Assembly (NCBI RefSeq): GCF_032586155.1
Contig: NZ_JAWHTC010000001.1
Coordinates: forward strand, 186,001-250,000
From: JAWHTC01 sp032586155
Lineage (GTDB): Bacteria > Pseudomonadota > Alphaproteobacteria > Rhodobacterales > Rhodobacteraceae
DNA length: 64,000 nt
Direction of reading: 5' to 3'
The notes under the pieces are model-generated. The model was not told where the DNA came from. It saw nothing but the letters and a program-made list of their open reading frames with translations, and did no database searches. Within the stretch, counting starts at the first letter, position 1. Every line of letters begins with the position of its first letter. Positions 57,943-64,000 of this stretch are shown here, in pieces. The position numbers and the translations under genes are program-made.

Positions 57943-58452
57943 ATGTCCCAATACCCGAGCAGCTTTGACCGCGATGACCTGTTGAAATGTGCCCGTGGCG
58001 AGCTTTTTGGCCCCGGCAATGCGCAGTTGCCCGAGCCGCCGATGCTGATGATGGACCGGATCATCGATATCTCAGCCGATGGCGGGGCACATGGCAAGGG
58101 TCATATCCTGGCCGAGTTCGATATCAAGCCGGACCTGTGGTTCTTTGAGTGTCACTTCCCCGGCAACCCGATCATGCCGGGCTGTCTGGGCCTGGATGGG
58201 CTGTGGCAACTGACAGGATTTAACCTCGGTTGGCGCGGCTGGACCGGGCGCGGTTATGCGCTGGGCGTGGGCGAGGTGAAACTGAAAGGCATGGTGCGGC
58301 CTGACCGCAAGATGCTGACCTACAAGATTGATTTCACCAAGGCGATTCAGACCCGGCGTCTGACCATGGGCGTTGCCGACGGCATCGTCGAAGCCGATGG
58401 TGAAGTGATCTACGAAGTCAAGGATATGAAGGTCGCGCTGAGCGAAAGCTGA
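57943..58452 (+). CDS. fabA: 3-hydroxydecanoyl-ACP dehydratase/isomerase FabA
   Basis: A 169-residue FabA, which dehydrates 3-hydroxydecanoyl-ACP and isomerises trans-2- to cis-3-decenoyl-ACP, the branch point for unsaturated fatty acids. The catalytic His and Asp are in WFFECHFPGNPIMPGCLGLD near residues 70 and 84, followed by GLWQLTGFNLGWRGWTGRGY. PPMLMMDRI is near residue 28. ATG 57943 (MSQYPSSFDRDDLL) is the family start, with AAGGA 13 nt upstream; the upstream open frame is promoter sequence. FabA normally works with FabB, here 2.6 kb downstream. Confidence 0.96.
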   Translation: MSQYPSSFDRDDLLKCARGELFGPGNAQLPEPPMLMMDRIIDISADGGAHGKGHILAEFDIKPDLWFFECHFPGNPIMPGCLGLDGLWQLTGFNLGWRGWTGRGYALGVGEVKLKGMVRPDRKMLTYKIDFTKAIQTRRLTMGVADGIVEADGEVIYEVKDMKVALSES

Positions 58453-58541
58453 GCCAACCCGCAAGCTATTCACACCACTTTGCGGTGATCGGATGCGCCG
58501 CAGCAGTTGGCCTTGGCGCACCCAGGTCTTGTTGGTCATTC

Positions 58542-58796
58542 CTATAGCAGGAAGTCGTCAGGTCCGATCAGGTCGGGGGGCACATTGTCTTCGAAACCCG
58601 GCTCGTCCCGGCGATCATTGCGCGTTGCGGCTGCCTGCACTGCGTCTGTGGCACGATCGAGGTGCTGGATCGCATGGAAATGTGCGATGTCGTTTTCCAG
58701 ATGCTGAGTCGCGTTGCGTTCGGCGGCCTCATTGACAATAGTCGGGCTGTTGGAGCTGCTGAAAAAGCGAAAACCGATCAAGGCGTCTTCTGGCAT
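58542..58796 (-). CDS. Small hypothetical protein downstream of the sulfotransferase gene
   Basis: An 84-residue polar protein: MPEDALIGFRFFSSSNSPTI, then VNEAAERNATQHLENDIAHF and HAIQHLDRATDAVQAAATRN, ending in an acidic, Pro-rich tail. The ATG at 58796 is preceded by GGAGGACTTTACC, one of the best ribosome-binding sites in the window, which supports a real gene. No signal peptide, membrane segment or named family was recognised. It is 132 bp after the sulfotransferase gene on the same strand. Confidence 0.6.
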   Translation of the reverse strand: MPEDALIGFRFFSSSNSPTIVNEAAERNATQHLENDIAHFHAIQHLDRATDAVQAAATRNDRRDEPGFEDNVPPDLIGPDDFLL

Positions 58797-58928
58797 GGTA
58801 AAGTCCTCCGTTAAATGCTCCGGTATCCCCGAAGCCGGGCAAACCGTATTTGGACAATTGTACTCAATGTAATGCCTGATCGTAGCGGGCGGGCCTGCAA
58901 CGCGTCGAGTAAGGTTTTCCTCACATGG

Positions 58929-59813
58929 TCATTCGCGCCAGTCAGTTGGAACCGCGCTGCCGAACCGGTCGTGGCAGAAAGCATATTGCGGAGCGAGAAG
59001 CGTTTCCAACGCGTTTCGGGCAGCTGGCGGCAGTGGTAGTTTGACGGTCGTTTCGTTTTTCTTTTCATAGGGTTGAGCCGGTTCATAGGCGACATCTGCA
59101 AACCCGCAAAGCCGGTGTAGGGTGTTCTCGTGAAACAGCGATTCATAGAAGAGATAGAGCAGGTCATTTGCCGGAAAAACCTGATCGAGCGATGTGACGA
59201 TTGAGCGATAATCCGCTCGCGCCCTGAGTGCGGATGCCTCAAGCGCTTTGGGCCAGTTGCGGGCGATTTCGTTTTTCGGGTTCAGTTGCTGCAGGTGTCG
59301 AAGCTGTGACCAGAACCGGGCAATGGGATCGCGCATGATAAACAGGATTTTCAACCTTGTGCCTTGCGCCGCGAAGAATTCACGCATGTAGGCAAACCCT
59401 TCGGGTCCAATGGCGGAATAGCCTGGCGTAAGATCGCACAGGCATCGCGTGGAGCCGGTGCAAAGCCGCGCGAAATGCGCGAAGTATGCATTGTCATCAT
59501 AGATCATTTGGGCCCGGTCGACGCTGGCCTGAAAGGTCGCGTGGTCCAGCAGGTTCGAAGTTTGCGCACCAGCCTGGCTCAGGTGGAAGGTTAGGCGCTT
59601 CAGAGCAAAGGCATCGGGATCGAAAAGCGCGTTGGTGGAAAACCTGGCATCGAAGAAGTGTAGCTCTTTGAGCGGCGATACCACAGCTTCGGGCAGGGCA
59701 CCGAGATAGGAATGCAGCCAACTGGTCGCGCATTTGGCGGCACCGACGCAGATCAGGAAGGTCTTGCCGTCCAGGTCGCCAAATCGGCGGAGTCTTGGCG
59801 GGGCAGCGGTCAT
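58929..59813 (-). CDS. Sulfotransferase-family protein
   Basis: A 294-residue PAPS-dependent sulfotransferase. The 5'-phosphosulfate-binding loop is TFLICVGAAKCATSWLHSYL near residue 17, and the 3'-phosphate-binding segment is LFIMRDPIARFWSQLRHLQQ near 165, with the conserved Arg and Ser. KELHFFDARFSTN and the C-terminal YEKKNETTVKLPLP fit membrane- or sugar-directed heparan-type sulfotransferases. ATG 59813 follows AAGGGGACC; the longer frame is not used. It sits in the segment that splits fabA from fabB. Acceptor unknown; a polysaccharide or lipid is plausible. Confidence 0.85.
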   Translation of the reverse strand: MTAAPPRLRRFGDLDGKTFLICVGAAKCATSWLHSYLGALPEAVVSPLKELHFFDARFSTNALFDPDAFALKRLTFHLSQAGAQTSNLLDHATFQASVDRAQMIYDDNAYFAHFARLCTGSTRCLCDLTPGYSAIGPEGFAYMREFFAAQGTRLKILFIMRDPIARFWSQLRHLQQLNPKNEIARNWPKALEASALRARADYRSIVTSLDQVFPANDLLYLFYESLFHENTLHRLCGFADVAYEPAQPYEKKNETTVKLPLPPAARNALETLLAPQYAFCHDRFGSAVPTDWRE

Positions 59814-59945
59814 TGCGGTCCCCTTTGGGATACAGCTCGAATACAGCTTGAAAGGCAGGTTGCCACAGGCTTTGCGTCTACTCAACCGAGACAGGACCTG
59901 CCAATCCGGCACGGTCAGGTCTGAATTGCTTTGCCGTTTGTTCGT

Positions 59946-60827
59946 TTAAAGGACGGCCGCCTGTTTGCTGCGTTGCAGGATGAACAGGCCCGACAACACG
60001 ATCAGGCCCGAGCCAACGAGCATCGGCAGGGTAAACTGCTCGTCGAAGACTGCAATCCCAAGGGCGATGCCGAACAACAACCGGGTGTATCGGAACGGGG
60101 TGACGGCTGAGACCTCGCCAGTGCGCATGGCCTTCATCAGGCAGGCATAGGCACCGACCCCGGCGAGAACAGCGCCCAAAAGGGCCATGCTCGTGTTTTG
60201 GTCGGGGCGCTGAAATGCTTCTTCCTGCAACAGCGTGCAGACGAGTCCGGCGATTATGATGGCGAGAAAACCATAAAATCCAAGCACTGCGGCACCAAGC
60301 GAGGCGGGCGCGGCGCGGCTGGCAAGGTCGCGACCGGCAAAGCCGAGCATGCCGAAGACGGCCAGAAGGGACAAGACCGAGAATCCGTCCGCACCGGGCT
60401 GGATGATGATAATGACCCCGGTTAGGCCGATGAGGATGGCGGCCCAGCGGCGCCATCCAACCTGTTCGCCAAAGATTACCGCGGCACCGGCCACCACCAC
60501 CAGAGGGGTGGCCTGCAAAATCACAGTTGCCGCCGATAGCGGGATCAGCCACAGGGCCAGTACGTAAAACAGCCGACCGATAACTTCGAACACCACTCGG
60601 ATGCGCATAGGGCGAGACAGGGCATCCGGCACGAAAAGGGGCTGTCGGGCGATGAGCGCCAACCCTGCGAAGGCAACCGTGCCGCCCGCGCCGAAGACGA
60701 TCAGGATTTCGCCAATGGGCAGAGCCTTGGCGGCGGCTTTGATGAACGCATCCTCGATGGCAAACAGCCCCATCGAGGCGATCATCCAGAGGCTGCCAAT
60801 CTGGTTGGCCCGGTGGTTGGCAATCAT
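59946..60827 (-). CDS. DMT/EamA-family transporter
   Basis: A 293-residue drug/metabolite transporter with ten hydrophobic segments in two EamA repeats: the first around GSLWMIASMGLFAIEDAFIK to IIPGADG-like IIIIQPGADG, the second from LLAVFGMLGFAGRDLA to GSGLIVLSGLFIL. The segment SAATVILQATPLVVVAGAAV near residue 100 is typical. ATG 60827 is used; GTG 60833 is an alternative. Members export amino acids, nucleosides or other small solutes. It is divergent from the fabB promoter region and codirectional with the sulfotransferase gene 132 bp downstream. Confidence 0.86.
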   Translation of the reverse strand: MIANHRANQIGSLWMIASMGLFAIEDAFIKAAAKALPIGEILIVFGAGGTVAFAGLALIARQPLFVPDALSRPMRIRVVFEVIGRLFYVLALWLIPLSAATVILQATPLVVVAGAAVIFGEQVGWRRWAAILIGLTGVIIIIQPGADGFSVLSLLAVFGMLGFAGRDLASRAAPASLGAAVLGFYGFLAIIIAGLVCTLLQEEAFQRPDQNTSMALLGAVLAGVGAYACLMKAMRTGEVSAVTPFRYTRLLFGIALGIAVFDEQFTLPMLVGSGLIVLSGLFILQRSKQAAVL

Positions 60828-61066
60828 GTCCACAAGAATTCCGATCCGGTTTTAAAGGGGCGCGGTGTCCCCCGCCTCGGTGAACGGGGCTGCCCGACTT
60901 GCCCCGGTCTGTCAATGAAGGATGCCCAAGTTTGAGGCGCAAGCCTTTCTGCCGTCCATTTCAAGGCGGCGCGCGCGCTACACCCTGTGCCGCCCTGCTT
61001 CATTCCGGTTGCACCGCACCCCTCACGTCTCTATCTAAGTTCCTGAATTCGAGAAGGAGAGCGCGC

Positions 61067-62296
61067 ATGAAGCGTGTTGTTGTCACCGGCCTGGGTATCG
61101 TTTCGTCTATCGGTGTAAATGCCGAAGAAGTCACCCAATCGCTCAAGGCCGGAAAATCCGGGATCACTGCTGACGAGACGATGATCGAACATGGTTTTCG
61201 CAGTCAGGTTTCGGGCAAGATCGACATTGATCTGGCCGCCAATGTGGACAAGCGCACGCTGCGCTTCATGGGGCCGGGCGCGGCCTATGCTCATATTGCA
61301 ATGGGCCAGGCAATTGTCGATGCCGGGCTGGAGGAAAGTGACATCGTCAATCCGCGCACCGGCCTTGTGGCCGGATCGGGCGGGCCGTCGACCAGCGCCA
61401 TGCTCACCGCGCATCAGACGGTTCTGAAAACCGGCGCGACCAAGCGGATTGGGCCGTTCGCGGTGCCCAAATGCATGTCCTCGACGATTTCGGCCAACCT
61501 GGCCACAGCCTACAAGATCAAGGGCATCAACTATTCGATCACCAGCGCCTGTTCGACCTCGCTGCATTGCATCGGGAATGCTGCCGAGCAGATCATGCTG
61601 GGCAAGCAGGACGTGATGTTTGCTGGTGGCGGCGAAGAGCTGGACTGGACCCTGTCCTGCCTGTTTGACGCGATGGGCGCGATGTCCAGCAAATACAACG
61701 AGACACCCGACAAGGCTTCGCGCGCGTTTGATGAAAACCGCGACGGGTTCGTGATTTCCGGTGGCGGCGGGATCGTCGTGCTGGAAGAACTGGAACACGC
61801 ACTGGCGCGCGGCGCCAAGATCTACGCCGAAGTGACCGGATTTGCCGCCACCAGCGACGGGCACGACATGGTCGCCCCATCGGGTGAGGGCGGCGAACGG
61901 GCCATGCGTCTGGCGCTGGAAACCCTGCCCGAAGGACGCAAGGTGGGCTATGTCAACGCGCACGGTACCTCAACACCGGTCGGGGACGTGGGCGAAGTCG
62001 AAGCGGTGCGTCGCGTCTTTGGCGAGGGCAACGTGCCGCCAATCAGTTCAACCAAGTCGATGACGGGTCACGCGCAGGGTGCGGCGGGTGCGCTGGAAGC
62101 GATTTTCTGTCTGTTGGCGTTGGATGGCGATTTCATCATCCCGTCGATCAATGTCGACACCCTGGCCGAGGGGATCAACCCCGGTGAAGTGGCGACCGAT
62201 CTGGTTGAAAATGCCGGACTCGATTCGGTGATGACCAACTCCTTCGGGTTTGGTGGCACCAACGGCTCGATGATTTTGTCGAAATATTTGGGATAA
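61067..62296 (+). CDS. fabB: 3-oxoacyl-ACP synthase I FabB
   Basis: A 409-residue condensing enzyme. The catalytic Cys is in SITSACSTSLHCIGNAAEQI near residue 163, His in VNAHGTSTPVGDVGEVEAVR near 298 and Lys-His in SSTKSMTGHAQGAAGALEAI near 328-333; NSFGFGGTNGSMIL closes the fold. It elongates the cis-3-enoyl-ACP made by FabA. ATG 61067 follows AGAAGGAGA; the upstream frame is not coding. It is followed after 6 nt by fabI, so both are one transcript. Confidence 0.96.
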   Translation: MKRVVVTGLGIVSSIGVNAEEVTQSLKAGKSGITADETMIEHGFRSQVSGKIDIDLAANVDKRTLRFMGPGAAYAHIAMGQAIVDAGLEESDIVNPRTGLVAGSGGPSTSAMLTAHQTVLKTGATKRIGPFAVPKCMSSTISANLATAYKIKGINYSITSACSTSLHCIGNAAEQIMLGKQDVMFAGGGEELDWTLSCLFDAMGAMSSKYNETPDKASRAFDENRDGFVISGGGGIVVLEELEHALARGAKIYAEVTGFAATSDGHDMVAPSGEGGERAMRLALETLPEGRKVGYVNAHGTSTPVGDVGEVEAVRRVFGEGNVPPISSTKSMTGHAQGAAGALEAIFCLLALDGDFIIPSINVDTLAEGINPGEVATDLVENAGLDSVMTNSFGFGGTNGSMILSKYLG

Positions 62297-62302
62297 GCGA
62301 TT

Positions 62303-63091
62303 ATGGGCGAACGTATGAAAGGCAAGCGCGGGCTGATCATGGGGGTTGCCAATGACCGCTCGATCGCCTGGGGCATTGCAAAGGCGATGGCCGACGAGGG
62401 GGCCGAGCTGGCCTTTACCTACCAGGGTGAGGCGTTCGGCAAGCGGGTTCTGCCGCTGGCGCAATCGCTGGGATCGGATTTCATGGTCGATGTCGACGTG
62501 ACCGACGATGCATCGCTGGATCGTGCCTTTGACGAATTGAACTCGAAATGGGACCGGCTGGACTTCGTCGTCCATGCCATTGCCTTTTCCAACAAGGACG
62601 AGCTGACAGGTCGGTTTCTCAACACCAGCCGCGAGAATTTCAAGAATTCGCTTGATATTTCCTGCTATTCGCTGATCGAAGTGGCGCGCCGGGCAGAACC
62701 GATGATGTCGGATGGCGGCACCATCCTGACGCTGACCTACCAGGGGTCGAACCGGGTTGTCCCGAATTATAACGTGATGGGCGTGGCCAAGGCGGCGCTG
62801 GAAGCTACGGTACGGTACCTGGCCAACGATCTAGGGCCGCAGGGTATCCGGGTGAACGCCGTTTCGCCAGGTCCGATGAAAACTTTGGCCGGCGCGGCGA
62901 TTGGCGGGGCACGCAAGACCTTCCGCCATACCGAGCAGAACGCACCTATGCGGGCCAATGCGACGCTCGAGTCTATTGGCGGTACGGCAGTCTACCTAGC
63001 CTCGGATGATGGGGCCTGCACCAGCGGCGAGATCATCCGCGTCGATGGCGGGTTTCACGTGCTGGGCATGCCGCAGCAAGATCACCTGTAA
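62303..63091 (+). CDS. fabI: Enoyl-ACP reductase FabI
   Basis: A 262-residue NADH-dependent enoyl-ACP reductase. The N-terminal cofactor site KRGLIMGVANDRSIAWGIAK is the FabI form, with VHAIAFSNKDELTGRFLNTS near residue 90 and the Tyr-x6-Lys pair in VVPNYNVMGVAKAALEATVR near 154. MKTLAGAAIGG and GEIIRVDGGFHVLGM follow. ATG 62303 lies 6 nt after the fabB stop. The enzyme performs the last reduction in each fatty-acid elongation round and is the target class of triclosan-type inhibitors. Confidence 0.95.
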   Translation: MGERMKGKRGLIMGVANDRSIAWGIAKAMADEGAELAFTYQGEAFGKRVLPLAQSLGSDFMVDVDVTDDASLDRAFDELNSKWDRLDFVVHAIAFSNKDELTGRFLNTSRENFKNSLDISCYSLIEVARRAEPMMSDGGTILTLTYQGSNRVVPNYNVMGVAKAALEATVRYLANDLGPQGIRVNAVSPGPMKTLAGAAIGGARKTFRHTEQNAPMRANATLESIGGTAVYLASDDGACTSGEIIRVDGGFHVLGMPQQDHL

Positions 63092-63100
63092 GCCGGGAAA

Positions 63101-63192
63101 AAGGCGTTTTGAAACGCCTTGATGCAAGCGGCTTCAAAGCCGCTTCCTGCACGATTTCGAAGTCGTGTTTTCAAGGGCGTCGAAAGTCCTTG
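63101..63192. terminator. Four tandem hairpins between convergent fabI and trmB
   Basis: In order: AAGGCGTTTTGAAACGCCTT (63101-63120), AAGCGGCTTCAAAGCCGCTT (63126-63145), CACGATTTCGAAGTCGTG (63150-63167, then TTTT) and CAAGGGC-GTCGAAA-GTCCTTG (63172-63192). Hairpin 3 with its T-run suits fabI; hairpin 1, read on the minus strand with TTTTT, suits trmB. Together they fill the whole gap between the two genes. Confidence 0.75.
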
Positions 63193-63198
63193 TCCAAT

Positions 63199-63909
63199 TC
63201 AAATTCGTCGGAACGTCAGGTAATGCGGCACCCGGCCTTCGCGCAGAGCTTTTTGTTCGTAGCGGGTGGAGATCCAGTCGTCCCACGGTTCGCGCCAATC
63301 CAATGGCCCCTCGGCAAGCCATTCAAAGCCGTGGCCGGGCACCTGTTCCAAGGTTTGCCGCACATAGTCAGGAATGTCTGTTGCCACGCGAAAGATTGCG
63401 CCGGGTTTCAACACGCGGGCTAACGGTTCAAGGTGCTCGGGTGTCACGAACCGGCGGCGATGGTGGCGCTTTTTGGGCCAGGGGTCGGGGTAGAGCAGGA
63501 AGGCGCGTGAAATCGACTGATCGGGCAGCACGTCAAACAGGTCGCGCACATCGCCGGGGTGGATGCGGACATTATCGCACCCGGCCTTGCGAATTTTTCC
63601 CAGCAGCATGGCCACGCCGTTGATATACGGCTCGGCGCCAATGATGCCCACATCCGGGTTGCTGGCGGCTTGGTGCACCATGTGCTCTCCGCCGCCAAAC
63701 CCGATCTCAAGCCAGGTATCGCGCCCACCAAACATCTTTTTCAGATCGAGGGGCGTTCGTTCCGGGTTGGCGTCCCAGTCTACCGGGCCGGGCGACAGCG
63801 CTGCGAGATCTTCGGCCAGGTAGCGTTCCTGCGCCGGTTTCAGGGTCTTACCCTTGATCCGGCCATAGAAGTTGCGCCACGGGGCGCCTTTGGGGTGTTT
63901 GTCCTGCAT
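63199..63909 (-). CDS. trmB: tRNA (guanine-N7-)-methyltransferase TrmB
   Basis: A 236-residue SAM-dependent enzyme that makes m7G46 in tRNAs. The SAM-binding motif is WLEIGFGGGEHMVHQAASNP near residue 66, and FLLYPDPWPKKRHHRRRFVT near 136 is the TrmB hallmark (DPWPKKRHHKRR). The N-terminal YGRIKGKTLKPAQER segment is also typical. ATG 63909 is chosen; a 12-codon extension is possible. The last 91 bases of the window upstream of it contain no clear gene that can be resolved before the edge. Confidence 0.94.
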   Translation of the reverse strand: MQDKHPKGAPWRNFYGRIKGKTLKPAQERYLAEDLAALSPGPVDWDANPERTPLDLKKMFGGRDTWLEIGFGGGEHMVHQAASNPDVGIIGAEPYINGVAMLLGKIRKAGCDNVRIHPGDVRDLFDVLPDQSISRAFLLYPDPWPKKRHHRRRFVTPEHLEPLARVLKPGAIFRVATDIPDYVRQTLEQVPGHGFEWLAEGPLDWREPWDDWISTRYEQKALREGRVPHYLTFRRI

Positions 63910-64000
63910 GGCGCGCCTGTTAACGCGGCGCGCGCGGAGGATCAATGGCTTGATGGCTCAGCCTGACAGCGAGCCTGAGGATGTAGACGATGCGCGATGA

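Noticed and set aside
63945..64000. Tiny plus-strand frames after GGAGG at the right edge
   Set aside because: The first ATG is followed at once by a stop and the second gives 15 codons; no gene can be supported before the window ends.
1..64000. CRISPR arrays, rRNA genes and complete tRNA genes
   Set aside because: No regularly spaced identical repeats, rRNA-like segments or complete cloverleaf genes were seen when reading both strands.

Overview
The window is GC-rich chromosomal DNA, most probably from a marine Rhodobacteraceae (Roseobacter-group) alphaproteobacterium. The evidence is a divergent irr / fabA pair with fabB-fabI downstream, several TRAP and peptide-ABC transporters, a corrinoid-type MttB-family methyltransferase, SqrR-like and Irr-like regulators, and tightly packed operons in which most junctions are 4-nt ATGA overlaps. 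No species assignment is attempted. Everything below was read by eye from the sequence; no database search was run.

Layout. 1-5643: 5' end of a peptide-type solute-binding protein, an S51 peptidase, a LysR regulator and a divergent three-gene operon (MttB-family methyltransferase, ketopantoate-reductase-like enzyme, FAH-family hydrolase). 5644-10543: a mobile region with a GNAT acetyltransferase, a stand-alone short tyrosine recombinase, a P4-type integrase, a 45-nt 3' fragment of a tRNA-Arg(TCT) that looks like an attachment site, a terminase-small-subunit-like gene and a decayed gene. 10544-23628: a divergent catabolic regulon around a GntR regulator. One arm is tautomerase/NTF2 fusion, hyuB, hyuA, isochorismatase-like hydrolase, isocitrate-lyase/PEP-mutase-family lyase and a flavoprotein. 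The other arm is gntR, a LeuC/LeuD-type hydratase pair and a DctPQM TRAP transporter. 23629-24503: IS5 and IS3 debris. 24504-32813: a His-tailed MFS exporter, an M20 peptidase and a peptide ABC transporter operon.

33289-42109 is an exopolysaccharide locus: Sel1-repeat protein, membrane AlkP/sulfatase-type enzyme with a C-terminal carbohydrate-binding-like domain, UDP-glucuronate decarboxylase, UDP-glucose 4-epimerase, cellulose-synthase-like GT2 and a secreted GH26-like glycanase. 42357-44719: a small secreted protein and a PspA module under a TetR repressor with four matching operator palindromes. 44750-54775: an SqrR/BigR-like repressor, an enolase-superfamily sugar-acid enzyme, Zn-ADH, TetA-like MFS, several alpha/beta hydrolases including PcaD-like, an endonuclease/phosphatase-fold protein, and a dehydratase-hydrolase-haloacid dehalogenase operon. 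54933-57210: FKBP, a cysteine-rich membrane protein and a quinone-reductase-like enzyme. 57293-63091: irr, fabA, fabB and fabI, with fabA and fabB separated by a 2.6-kb segment carrying a sulfotransferase and a DMT transporter. The right end holds trmB facing fabI across four tandem hairpins.

The most interesting system is the 10.5-23.6 kb regulon. Its parts fit stepwise opening of a cyclic imide or hydantoin-like ring (HyuAB), loss of the amide nitrogen (isochorismatase-like), hydration of an alkyl-maleate (LeuCD-like) and C-C cleavage (ICL/PEP-mutase family), with TRAP uptake. The last two steps resemble the dimethylmaleate hydratase / dimethylmalate lyase branch of anaerobic nicotinate breakdown. 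The substrate is inference.
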